Positions 1 through 5,462 of a stretch of DNA of 5,799 bases are shown in pieces. The DNA comes from Chitinophagaceae bacterium (GTDB lineage Bacteria > Bacteroidota > Bacteroidia > Chitinophagales > Chitinophagaceae), in contig JADLEN010000097.1 in the NCBI GenBank assembly GCA_020846105.1, positions 1 through 5,799 on the forward strand, in the 5' to 3' direction. Both the position numbers and the translations under genes were made by a program. The notes under the pieces are model-generated. The model was not told where the DNA came from. It saw nothing but the letters and a program-made list of their open reading frames with translations, and ran no database searches. Position 1 is the first letter of the stretch. The number at the start of each line of letters is the position of its first letter.

Positions 1-12
1 AGAGTAGTTTTT

Positions 13-31
13 AACCCAGAATACGCAATAG
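13..31 (+). repeat. Short intergenic repeat, copy 1
   Basis: The 19-mer AACCCAGAATACGCAATAG matches 17 of 19 positions of a second copy at 3158-3176. It begins at or just after a TAA (12-14), which in the frame 3-14 could be the stop codon of a plus-strand gene lying mostly off the left edge (last codons S-S-F). About 20 bases later comes the terminator hairpin at 51-83. The second copy has the same arrangement: stop codon, motif, then terminator. The function is unknown. It may be a dispersed repeat or a conserved 3'-UTR element; only the similarity and the placement are seen. Confidence 0.5.
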
Positions 32-50
32 CTTCTTTACTTCGATAAAA

Positions 51-83
51 AAAAATGCCACAAAATTAGTTTGTGGCATTTTT
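51..83. terminator. Bidirectional rho-independent terminator downstream of clpC
   Basis: A perfect 14-bp inverted repeat (51-64 with 70-83) has a 5-base loop (ATTAG). The core is TGCCACAAA/TTTGTGGCA, with an A-run on the left arm and a T-run on the right, so it can end transcription in both directions. It lies 24 bases beyond the clpC stop codon on the minus strand. It would also end transcription of any plus-strand gene finishing near position 14. Confidence 0.85.
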
Positions 84-106
84 ATTTTATCGCTCAGCAC
101 TTTACA

Positions 107-2650
107 TTATTTTTTGTCTGCTTCTTCGGTAGTAGCCTCTGCGTGCTTTATCGTAAATTTTATTTTAGCTTCTTGCTCATCATAGCCTGCAAGCACTTTA
201 TCGCCACTCACTATGCGATGGCTCAATATTTCTTCGGCCAATGGGTCTTCTAAATGCTTTTGAATAGCACGATGCAATGGGCGAGCGCCAAACTGCGGGT
301 CGTAGCCTTTTTCGGCAATAAATTTTTTGGCTTCTTCGCTTAGTTCCAATTCAAAACCCAATATGCTCAATCGTTTTATCACATCTTTCATTATGATGTC
401 GATGATTTTGTTGATATCTTCTTGCACCAATGAGTTGAAAATAATAACATCATCGATACGGTTCAAAAACTCGGGCGAGAAAGTGCGTTTCAAAGCTTTT
501 TCTATCACACCTCGGCTACTTTCTTCGGTAGTAGATTGCTTGGCTTGCGTTGCAAAACCTACACCATCGCCAAAATCTTTTAATTGGCGCACGCCAATGT
601 TAGAGGTCATGATGATGAGTGTGTTTTTGAAGTCCACTTTTCTACCAAGGCCATCGGTCAGCTGACCATCATCCAATACCTGCAACAAGATGTTGAAAAT
701 ATCGGGATGCGCTTTTTCTATTTCTTCTAAGAGTACTACGCTGTATGGTTTACGACGGATTTTCTCTGTCAATTGCCCACCCTCTTCATAGCCTACATAT
801 CCTGGAGGTGCACCTATTAATCTTGTGAGCGAAAACTTTTCCATGTATTCACTCATGTCTATGCGTATCAAGGCATCTTCACTGTCGAACATATAGCGCG
901 CAAGGCAACGAGCAAGCTCGGTTTTGCCCACACCAGTAGGGCCAAGGAATATAAAAGAGCCTATAGGTTTGCGAGGGTCCTTGAGGCCCACACGGTTTCT
1001 TTGGATAGATTTTACCACTTTGGCAATAGCTTCATTTTGCCCTATCACAGCACCTGCAAGGTCTTCGTTCATACGCATTAGCTTCGCACTCTCGGCCTCT
1101 ACCATACGCATAACAGGTATACCAGTCATCATGCTTACTACCTCGGCAATATGCTCTTCGTTTATTGGGTAGCGCTTACTTTTAGCTTCTTCTTCCCAAT
1201 TTATTTTTGCCTTTTCAAGTTCTTCGCCTAGCTTTTTTTCTTTATCTCTTAGCGATGCTGCCTCTTCAAAACGTTGGCTTTTTACAACCCTATTTTTCTC
1301 CTGCTTGATATCTTCTATCTGGGCCTCGAGGTCTATAATTGTTTGTGGTACATTTATGTTTTTGATGTGCACCCTTGCACCTACCTCGTCTAGCACATCT
1401 ATCGCTTTGTCGGGCAATAGGCGGTCGGTCATGTAGCGGTCGCTAAGTTTTACACAGGCCTCAATAGCCTCTTGGTCGTATTCTACATTGTGAAATTCTT
1501 CGTACTTCGATTTGATATTTTCTAGAATCAAGATAGTTTCTTCAATACTTGGTTGCTCTATCAATACCTTCTGAAATCTGCGATCCAAAGCGCCATCTTT
1601 CTCGATGTGCATTCTGTACTCGTCTAGCGTAGAAGCACCGATGCATTGCAGGTCGCCACGGGCAAGTGCTGGTTTGAAAATATTAGAAGCATCCAACGAG
1701 CCGCTAGCGCCACCGGCACCAACAATAGTATGTATCTCATCGATAAACAAGATAACATCTCTATTTTTTTCTAGCTCGGTCATTATCGCTTTCATGCGCT
1801 CTTCGAACTGTCCACGATATTTGGTACCTGCTACTAATGAGGCTAGGTCTAGGCTTATAACTCGCTTGTCGAACAATACTCGCGATACTTTGCGCTGTAC
1901 AATACGGAGGGCCAGGCCCTCTATAATCGCCGACTTGCCCACACCTGGCTCGCCTATGAGTATGGGGTTATTTTTCTTGCGGCGCGATAATATTTGCGAC
2001 ACACGCTCTATCTCTGCCTCGCGGCCTACAATAGGGTCTAGCGTGCCTTGCTCGGCTTGTTTGGTTACATCTCGGCCAAAATTATCGAGCACCGGTGTTT
2101 TAGATTTTGAAGCAGTAGTAGTGGTTTTCTTTTGCTGAAATTGCTTGCGCTCTTCCTCGTCTTCAAAATCATCGCCAGTGCCACCATCAAAGTCGGCATT
2201 AGGCAGATTTTTACCTTCGGCTGCAAAAAGTTCGTCTTTGTAATTTTCGTAATTGACTTCCATTTGAAGCAATATGCTCGATGCTGGATTTTCTTTGTTT
2301 TTGAGTATCGATAGCATCAAATGTTGGGTCTCTACAGTAGGGCTTCTGAGCGCACGTGCCTCTAGTACCGTTATGCGTATAACCTTCTCGGCTTGCTTGG
2401 TAAGCGGTAGGCTATTAAGGTTGTCTAGTGGTTTGGTGGTTTTTTCTTTTATCACGTGCTCCACCTCTTGTCGAAGTGTGAAAATATCTACGTGCATATT
2501 TTGCAAAACCCTTACCGCTAGGCCTTCTCCTTCGCGTAGCAAGCCCAGCAATAAATGCTCGGTGCCTATAAAATCGTTGCCCAATCTCAGGGCTTCTTCG
2601 CGACTGTAAGAGATTATTTCCTTTACTTTTGGTGAGAAATTAGAATCCAT
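107..2650 (-). CDS. clpC: ATP-dependent Clp protease ATP-binding subunit ClpC
   Basis: This is a complete class I Hsp100/AAA+ unfoldase of 847 residues. In this family the cytosolic hexamer unfolds substrates and threads them into ClpP. The double Clp N-domain (about 1-145) is followed by an acidic, Thr-rich linker (about 150-185). D1 has Walker A GEPGVGKS (233-240), Walker B with D304-E305, pore tyrosine Y278 and arginine finger R357/R358. A short middle domain carries a UVR-like motif (about 457-474), typical of ClpC and unlike the long coiled coil of ClpB. D2 has Walker A GPTGVGKT (570-577), pore loop GYVG (617-620), sensor 1 TSN (682-684), arginine finger R731 and sensor 2 GARPL (788-792). 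The tripeptide VGF (697-699) sits where ClpP-binding loops occur. One oddity is that D2 Walker B reads VVLLEE (638-643), with Glu642 where Asp is expected. No ClpP gene is adjacent. The start gives the family-typical MDSNFSPKV. Confidence 0.97.
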   Translation of the reverse strand: MDSNFSPKVKEIISYSREEALRLGNDFIGTEHLLLGLLREGEGLAVRVLQNMHVDIFTLRQEVEHVIKEKTTKPLDNLNSLPLTKQAEKVIRITVLEARALRSPTVETQHLMLSILKNKENPASSILLQMEVNYENYKDELFAAEGKNLPNADFDGGTGDDFEDEEERKQFQQKKTTTTASKSKTPVLDNFGRDVTKQAEQGTLDPIVGREAEIERVSQILSRRKKNNPILIGEPGVGKSAIIEGLALRIVQRKVSRVLFDKRVISLDLASLVAGTKYRGQFEERMKAIMTELEKNRDVILFIDEIHTIVGAGGASGSLDASNIFKPALARGDLQCIGASTLDEYRMHIEKDGALDRRFQKVLIEQPSIEETILILENIKSKYEEFHNVEYDQEAIEACVKLSDRYMTDRLLPDKAIDVLDEVGARVHIKNINVPQTIIDLEAQIEDIKQEKNRVVKSQRFEEAASLRDKEKKLGEELEKAKINWEEEAKSKRYPINEEHIAEVVSMMTGIPVMRMVEAESAKLMRMNEDLAGAVIGQNEAIAKVVKSIQRNRVGLKDPRKPIGSFIFLGPTGVGKTELARCLARYMFDSEDALIRIDMSEYMEKFSLTRLIGAPPGYVGYEEGGQLTEKIRRKPYSVVLLEEIEKAHPDIFNILLQVLDDGQLTDGLGRKVDFKNTLIIMTSNIGVRQLKDFGDGVGFATQAKQSTTEESSRGVIEKALKRTFSPEFLNRIDDVIIFNSLVQEDINKIIDIIMKDVIKRLSILGFELELSEEAKKFIAEKGYDPQFGARPLHRAIQKHLEDPLAEEILSHRIVSGDKVLAGYDEQEAKIKFTIKHAEATTEEADKK

Positions 2651-2673
2651 TAAGTGTATATTTTTAAAGTAGT

Positions 2674-2681
2674 TAAAGTTA
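2674..2681 (-). promoter_or_regulatory. Possible clpC -7 promoter box
   Basis: On the minus strand this reads TAACTTTA, one base off the Bacteroidota -7 consensus TAnnTTTG, and lies 23 bases upstream of the clpC ATG. A TGG about 21 bases further upstream is an imperfect match to the -33 TTG element. The region is AT-rich, so a chance match is quite possible. Confidence 0.25.
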
Positions 2682-2710
2682 GGAAGAAATGATTTAGCAG
2701 TCCATCTTGC

Positions 2711-2732
2711 ACTATAATTTTTAACTTATAGT
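2711..2732. promoter_or_regulatory. Candidate operator dyad between clpC and the STAS-like gene
   Basis: ACTATAA (2711-2717) and TTATAGT (2726-2732) form a perfect 7-bp inverted repeat with an 8-base spacer. It lies in the divergent control region, just upstream of the proposed -7 boxes on each side, so a bound regulator could affect both genes. It is not the CIRCE operator (GAGTGCTAA arms) or the CtsR heptad direct repeat, so no known clp regulator is implied. The AT-rich composition raises the chance level. Confidence 0.3.
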
Positions 2733-2745
2733 TCTTCAATGTTAC

Positions 2746-2753
2746 TAATTTTG
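2746..2753 (+). promoter_or_regulatory. Likely -7 promoter box of the STAS-like gene
   Basis: TAATTTTG is an exact match to the Bacteroidota -7 consensus TAnnTTTG. Transcription would begin near 2760, about 20 bases before the ATG at 2781. This is one reason to reject the upstream ATG at 2739, which would lie ahead of the transcript. No clear TTG at -33 is visible, which weakens the call. Confidence 0.4.
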
Positions 2754-2780
2754 TGCCAATCAAAAATCATGTTCTTTCCA

Positions 2781-3158
2781 ATGACTAGTTTCAAAATTGA
2801 TGCCAAAGAAGAATTTACACTCATAGCGCCGACAGATTACAATTTGGATGCCGCTTTTACTGCGTTTTTGGCAGACAAGTGCCAAGAGCTTACCCAAAAA
2901 GGCAGTCTTAATTTTATAATAGACTTAGGTACATGCAGCAATACATTGCCCAATGTACTAGAGCCGCTAATAGCATTGTCTGCTACGCAATACGAGCAAG
3001 AAAATTCTTTTGTATTAGTGCACGCTCCTACACAGCTATTACAATTGATCAAAGACGAAGACGCAATTGACAGCCTCAACTATGCACCCACTATGGAAGA
3101 GGCAATAGACATTGTGCGCATGGAGATACTAGAGCGCAATATGTTTGGCGACGAATAA
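2781..3158 (+). CDS. STAS-like (anti-anti-sigma-type) small protein, 125 aa
   Basis: This soluble 125-residue protein begins MTSFKIDAKEEFTLIAP and has the alternating strand/helix layout of a STAS domain. A hydrophobic strand FIIDLGT is followed by helix LPNVLEPLIALSA, then strand FVLVHAP, helix QLLQLIKDED, and a C-terminal helix MEEAIDIVRMEILERNM like the tails of Bacteroidota STAS proteins. STAS proteins usually act as phospho-switched partners of anti-sigma factors or kinases. Here the position after the IIDLG strand, where DSSG normally supplies the phosphorylatable serine, reads NTLPN, so classical serine switching looks lost. The upstream ATG at 2739 would add 14 residues (MLLILCQSKIMFFP) but precedes the -7 box, so 2781 is preferred. 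The gene is divergent from clpC and convergent with the helicase gene. The family call rests on pattern, not alignment; no anti-sigma or kinase partner is nearby. Confidence 0.6.
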   Translation: MTSFKIDAKEEFTLIAPTDYNLDAAFTAFLADKCQELTQKGSLNFIIDLGTCSNTLPNVLEPLIALSATQYEQENSFVLVHAPTQLLQLIKDEDAIDSLNYAPTMEEAIDIVRMEILERNMFGDE

Positions 3159-3176
3159 ACCAAGATTACGCAATAG
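3158..3176 (+). repeat. Short intergenic repeat, copy 2
   Basis: AACCAAGATTACGCAATAG overlaps the last base of the STAS-like stop codon and matches the motif at 13-31 in 17 of 19 positions. The terminator hairpin at 3188-3231 begins 12 bases later. Placement directly after a TAA and before a terminator is the same in both copies. Confidence 0.5.
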
Positions 3177-3187
3177 TTTTTATACAC

Positions 3188-3231
3188 AAAAAGAGAAAGA
3201 CTCCGAAATAATAGGAGCCTTTCTCTTTTTT
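3188..3231. terminator. Bidirectional terminator between convergent genes
   Basis: AAAAAGAGAAAG-a-CTCC pairs with GGAG-cc-TTTCTCTTTTT around a 9-base loop, GAAATAATA (3205-3213). The left arm starts with an A-run and the right arm ends in T6. It therefore serves both the STAS-like gene on the plus strand and the helicase gene on the minus strand, whose stop codon is at 3253-3255. Confidence 0.85.
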
Positions 3232-3252
3232 AACTTTTAAGGGAGTACCTAA

Positions 3253-4380
3253 TTAATTATTGAATGGGTGTGCTACTTTTTTAATGTCGCGTTTCATTAG
3301 TTTGGTAATACCTTTTAGGTATTGTACCTCTTCTTCATCGCAAAAAGAAAAGGCCACACCTTCTGTACCAGCACGGCCAGTACGACCTATGCGATGCACA
3401 TAAGTTTCGGCCACTTCGGGTAGCTCAAAGTTGATAACATAACCAAGCTTATCTACATCTATACCGCGTGCTGCAATATCTGTGGCTACCAATATACGGA
3501 TGCTGTGATTTTTAAAACCATTGAGCGCTCGCTCACGTGCATTCTGCGATTTATTGCCGTGTATTGCCTCGGCGGTAACACCACTTTTATTTAATTCTTT
3601 TACCACCTTATCGGCACCATGTTTGGTACGGGTAAACACGAGTCCTTGCTGTATGTTGTGCTCTTTTATAAGATGCTTCAGCAAGGTGCGCTTGTGGTTT
3701 TTATCTACCATAAATATCGACTGGTCTACCAGCTCCGAAGGGCTAGCGACAGGCGTTACCTCTACGCTCACAGGCTTTTTCAGTATGGTATCGGCTAGCT
3801 TTTTGATGTCTGGTGCCACCGTTGCCGAAAAGAAAATTGTTTGCCTTTGCTCGGGTAGTTTTGGTATTATCTTTTTGATATCGTGTATAAAACCCATGTC
3901 TAGCATACGGTCGGCCTCATCTAGTACAAAATGGGTAACCGTATTCAGCCTTACAAAACCTTGTTGCATAAGGTCTAGCAAGCGGCCTGGAGTGGCTATT
4001 AGTATATTCACCCCTTTGCGCAGCGCTTGCACTTGGCTATGCTGATTCACCCCACCAAAAATAACGGTGCTCGTGATATTCAGGTTTTCGCTGTATTGCA
4101 CTAAATGTTCGTGTATTTGTATGGCTAGCTCGCGCGTAGGCGCTAGTATCAGCGCTTTGATACCACTACGAGGGCCTATGCGTTGTGCATCCAGCATTTG
4201 CAATATAGGCAGCGCAAAAGCTGCCGTCTTGCCCGTACCTGTTTGGGCACAACCAAAAATATCGCTACCCGCAAGCAAGTGAGGGATACTTTGTTCTTGG
4301 ATAGGTGTAGGCTGGGTATAGCCCATTTTGTCCAGCGGGCCCAATAGGGGCTGGATAAGATTTAATTCTTTAAATGTCAT
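3253..4380 (-). CDS. rhlE: DEAD-box ATP-dependent RNA helicase, RhlE type
   Basis: This is a complete 375-residue superfamily 2 RNA helicase. Family members use ATP to open short RNA duplexes in RNA decay, ribosome assembly or cold adaptation. All core motifs are present: Q motif GYTQPTPIQ (20-28), motif I AQTGTGKT (45-52), Ia PTRELA (81-86), GG (109-110), Ib TPGR (130-133), II DEAD (154-157), III SAT (185-187), IV VFTRT (248-252), V ATDIAARGID (299-308) and VI HRIGRTGR (329-336). The sequence around motif I (CAQTGTGKTAAFALPIL) is RhlE-like. The protein ends about 40 residues after motif VI and lacks the long basic tail often seen in RhlE and other bacterial DEAD-box proteins, so it is essentially a bare two-domain core. 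It is transcribed alone, convergent with the STAS-like gene. Bacteroidota often carry several RhlE-like paralogues, so the symbol marks the subfamily rather than strict orthology. Confidence 0.93.
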   Translation of the reverse strand: MTFKELNLIQPLLGPLDKMGYTQPTPIQEQSIPHLLAGSDIFGCAQTGTGKTAAFALPILQMLDAQRIGPRSGIKALILAPTRELAIQIHEHLVQYSENLNITSTVIFGGVNQHSQVQALRKGVNILIATPGRLLDLMQQGFVRLNTVTHFVLDEADRMLDMGFIHDIKKIIPKLPEQRQTIFFSATVAPDIKKLADTILKKPVSVEVTPVASPSELVDQSIFMVDKNHKRTLLKHLIKEHNIQQGLVFTRTKHGADKVVKELNKSGVTAEAIHGNKSQNARERALNGFKNHSIRILVATDIAARGIDVDKLGYVINFELPEVAETYVHRIGRTGRAGTEGVAFSFCDEEEVQYLKGITKLMKRDIKKVAHPFNN

Positions 4381-4591
4381 TCGTGTTTTTTATTAATAAA
4401 AAGTCTTTCGGTAGCACATAGCTAACCGTATTTTTGTAACCAATACTCCTAAGAAAAATGTAGGGAGAAGACTGAAATGCGAGCGTTAATCCTCACAAGC
4501 ACAGAGCGTACCTTCTTCTGAAAAAGATGCGCGAAGATATAGATTTATTATTAAACCCTCAAAGCCACTTCATTTTCCCTTTTTTTTTTAC
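4381..4591. other. Gene-free AT-rich intergenic stretch upstream of the helicase gene
   Basis: I see no credible gene here. It contains the helicase leader on the minus strand, with no clear TAnnTTTG box on that strand. A plus-strand TATTTTTG (4429-4436) does match the -7 consensus but has no obvious gene behind it. A 14-codon reading frame starts at 4477, and there is a run of ten T residues at 4580-4589. A small RNA starting near 4443 cannot be excluded, but no convincing stem plus terminator supports one. Confidence 0.5.
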
Positions 4592-4712
4592 TTTTTGGGC
4601 GGTGTAGCTGCCTGCTGCTATTGGGCTTTGGGTCTCCAGCCATCCACTGCTATCTTTTGCCCAAAAAAAGGGGCAAAAGGATATCCGCTACTGTCTGGCG
4701 CAGGCTGGGGCT
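4592..4712. repeat. Hairpin-bearing intergenic repeat element (REP-like)
   Basis: This block is GC-richer than its flanks and non-coding. Its centre is a hairpin: TATCTTTTGCCC (4651-4662) pairs with GGGCAAAAGGATA (4671-4683), with one bulged base and an 8-base A-rich loop. On either side sits a 14-base direct repeat, ATCCACTGCTATCT (4642-4655) and ATCCGCTACTGTCT (4683-4696), 11 of 14 identical. An outer pair, CCAGCC (4636-4641) and GGCTGG (4703-4708), can close a larger stem. From general familiarity, Bacteroidota genomes carry many intergenic elements with this layout (a GGGC start, a TATC-TTTT hairpin and an ATCCGCTACT-type right side). I infer this is a copy, but only one lies in the window. 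The exact boundaries are uncertain. Confidence 0.55.
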
Positions 4713-4722
4713 AGGGTTGCTA

Positions 4723-4917
4723 CTATTGTGCAGGCACTGCTATGGTGCTAGCTAGTGTTATAAAAGCCGTAGGTGCCCACCAAAGGTTTATCCCAAAAGA
4801 CACCGACACTATCTCATAGCCAAGCCTACTTTTTTCATTCAATATTCTTTCCACATCATTGCGCAGTCCATCGGTGCTCCACATGGTACTCAGCTTTATA
4901 ATTTCGTAATTTTTCAT
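4723..4917 (-). CDS. Small DUF4177-like protein, 64 aa
   Basis: The 64-residue reading frame begins MKNYEIIKLSTMW and has a charged helical middle (DGLRNDVERILNEKSRLG), then GYEIVSVSFGINLWWAPTAFITLAS. A YE-containing first strand, a helix with ILNE, then G-Y/W-E-x-V-S-V and a final hydrophobic strand is the pattern of DUF4177-type proteins, whose biochemical role is unknown. There is no signal peptide or clear membrane segment. A longer frame opens at 4977, but a consensus -7 box (4936-4943) lies inside that extension and an AAAGAG precedes the ATG at 4917, so the internal Met is preferred. The gene is isolated: the repeat element lies just downstream and the broken nuclease gene is divergent. 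The family call is tentative; the gene itself looks real from its protein-like composition. Confidence 0.5.
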   Translation of the reverse strand: MKNYEIIKLSTMWSTDGLRNDVERILNEKSRLGYEIVSVSFGINLWWAPTAFITLASTIAVPAQ

Positions 4918-4935
4918 GCTCTTTATTATTGGTGC

Positions 4936-4943
4936 CAAAGATA
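4936..4943 (-). promoter_or_regulatory. Likely -7 box of the DUF4177-like gene
   Basis: On the minus strand this reads TATCTTTG, an exact TAnnTTTG match. It lies 18 bases upstream of the ATG at 4917, which implies a very short leader. No good -33 TTG stands at the usual distance. The box decides the choice of start for the downstream gene. Confidence 0.35.
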
Positions 4944-4955
4944 GATAACAAACTG

Positions 4956-5180
4956 ATGATACCACCATGGAGCGCAATCGGACAGCAGAAAACCAAGGCG
5001 CAAAAGGGTTGTTTGGTTGGCATTAAGAATGGAGATACTTACGACCTACTATTGGAAGGCAAAACCAAAATACGCATCAGGATGCACGGTATAGATGCGC
5101 CCGAAAAAGGAATGCCTTTTAGTAGCGTTTCTATGAAATCTAAAAAAATTGCTTATGACTATTTGGCCGAATACTTATGA
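4956..5180 (+). pseudogene. Truncated staphylococcal-nuclease-like (SNase/thermonuclease) gene
   Basis: The 74-residue frame contains the first half of an SNase OB-fold. From the ATG at 4956, VGIKNGDTYDLLL carries D27 (equivalent to SNase Asp21). IRMHGIDAPEKG carries R42, D47 and E50, with the same spacing as SNase Arg35, Asp40 and Glu43. Family-like sequence continues into the helix after GMPFSSVS and ends at YLAEYL with a TGA. The second half, including the equivalent of Arg87 and the later strands, is missing, and no continuation is visible in the following 450 bases in any frame. A free-standing SNase domain needs roughly 120-150 residues, so this cannot be an active nuclease. The N-terminus (MIPPWSAIGQQ) lacks the secretion signal common in this family, so the 5' end may also be altered. 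The stop lies inside the perfect inverted repeat at 5177-5209, suggesting that rearrangement cut the gene there. Confidence 0.7.
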
Positions 5181-5209
5181 AAATTAAAAATCGTGGTGCT
5201 AATTTTCAT
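5177..5209. repeat. 10-bp perfect inverted repeat at the nuclease breakpoint
   Basis: ATGAAAATTA (5177-5186) and TAATTTTCAT (5200-5209) are exact reverse complements around a 13-base spacer. The left arm overlaps the TGA of the truncated nuclease gene. No T-run follows in the plus direction, so it is not a canonical terminator. It may mark a deletion or insertion scar. Confidence 0.55.
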
Positions 5210-5273
5210 TATTCCTGAAAAGTTTATCCATAAAAATGGGAAGTCCGCTAAACCTGAATTCTGTTTCTTTCTG

Positions 5274-5332
5274 TTCAACACTGGTTACCCATTTTGCCTT
5301 TTAAAAAAAGGGGTAACTAGTTACCAGTTGAA
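5274..5332. repeat. Imperfect long inverted repeat with internal palindrome
   Basis: TTCAACACTGGTTACCC on the left faces GGGGTAAC-TAGTTA-CCAGTTGAA on the right. The outer arms are TTCAAC (5274-5279) and GTTGAA (5327-5332), and the inner arms are GTTACCC and GGGTAAC. The right side contains an exact 14-bp palindrome, GGTAACTAGTTACC (5312-5325). Its role is unknown; it could be a protein-binding dyad or an RNA hairpin. Confidence 0.5.
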
Positions 5333-5372
5333 AATGAGTACATTTTAGAACATTCCCGAAAGTCAAAAACAT

Positions 5373-5408
5373 AAAAAAAAGTGTGTAAATCAATGATTTA
5401 CACACTTT
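5373..5408 (-). terminator. Minus-strand rho-independent terminator
   Basis: A perfect 15-bp inverted repeat (5378-5392 with 5394-5408, core GTGTGTAAATCA/TGATTTACACAC) has a one-base centre, so a few base pairs would open to form the loop. On the minus strand the stem runs into eight consecutive T residues (5380-5373). In the plus direction only three T residues follow, so it acts mainly on minus-strand transcripts arriving from the right. That is where the tRNA-like 3' end lies, as expected for a terminator following a tRNA gene. Confidence 0.75.
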
Positions 5409-5418
5409 CGAACACTTT

Positions 5419-5432
5419 TGGATACCTATCCA
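5419..5432. repeat. Palindrome TGGATA-CC-TATCCA, candidate recombinase core site
   Basis: Two exact 6-bp arms are separated by CC, directly next to the tRNA-like end. Tyrosine recombinases bind inverted core-type arms around the crossover, so this could be part of the attachment site. The usual 6-8-base crossover spacing is not matched, so the assignment is weak. Confidence 0.3.
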
Positions 5433-5433
5433 G

Positions 5434-5461
5434 TGGTGCGAGAGGGACTAACACCCACGAC
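5434..5461 (-). other. tRNA 3'-end-like sequence, candidate attachment site
   Basis: On the minus strand this reads GTCGTGGG-TGTTAGT-CCC-TCTCGC-ACCA. A GGG/CCC pair encloses a 7-base loop like a T-arm, followed by an acceptor-like TCTCGC and a terminal ACCA. The pattern resembles the 3' end of a tRNA-Leu-type gene, a common target of integrases. It is not an intact tRNA: the loop lacks TTC, the T-stem is short, and no anticodon arm or D-arm is visible on the 5' side. It lies between an integrase gene and a terminator of matching orientation. I read it as a degenerate or recombined att remnant, with low certainty. Confidence 0.3.
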
Positions 5462-5462
5462 T

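Noticed and set aside
1605..2138. 177-codon plus-strand frame, with others at 327-665, 924-1172, 2132-2314 and 2274-2609
   Set aside because: All lie antisense to clpC, whose full set of AAA+ motifs fixes the real frame. Their translations are Ser/Arg/Thr-rich with no domain pattern.
2739..2780. Upstream ATG giving a 139-residue STAS-like protein
   Set aside because: The extra 14 residues do not fit the fold, and the exact -7 box at 2746-2753 lies downstream of this ATG.
2837..3079. 80-codon minus-strand frame
   Set aside because: It is antisense to the STAS-like gene, which has the better protein composition and a promoter box.
3521..4045. 174-codon plus-strand frame, and one at 4067-4282
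   Set aside because: Both are antisense to the DEAD-box helicase gene, with Cys/Ser-rich translations typical of shadow frames.
4429..4436. Plus-strand TATTTTTG as the promoter of a small RNA
   Set aside because: The box fits the consensus, but no conserved stem, terminator or gene follows, and chance matches are expected in AT-rich DNA.
4477..4521. 14-codon plus-strand frame (MRALILTSTERTFF), considered as a leader peptide
   Set aside because: There is no downstream gene on this strand, no attenuator hairpin and no biased residue run.
4651..4683. Hairpin in the repeat element as a terminator for the DUF4177-like gene
   Set aside because: No T-run follows the stem on either strand; the A/T-rich stretch is in the loop.
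4929..4955. TTG start extending the nuclease fragment, and ATG at 4977 extending the DUF4177-like frame
   Set aside because: These two extensions overlap each other on opposite strands. The minus-strand -7 box at 4936-4943 sits in both, and an internal ATG is available for each frame.
5236..5304. 22-codon plus-strand frame
   Set aside because: It has no ribosome-binding site or recognisable peptide pattern, and it overlaps the inverted repeat at 5274-5332.
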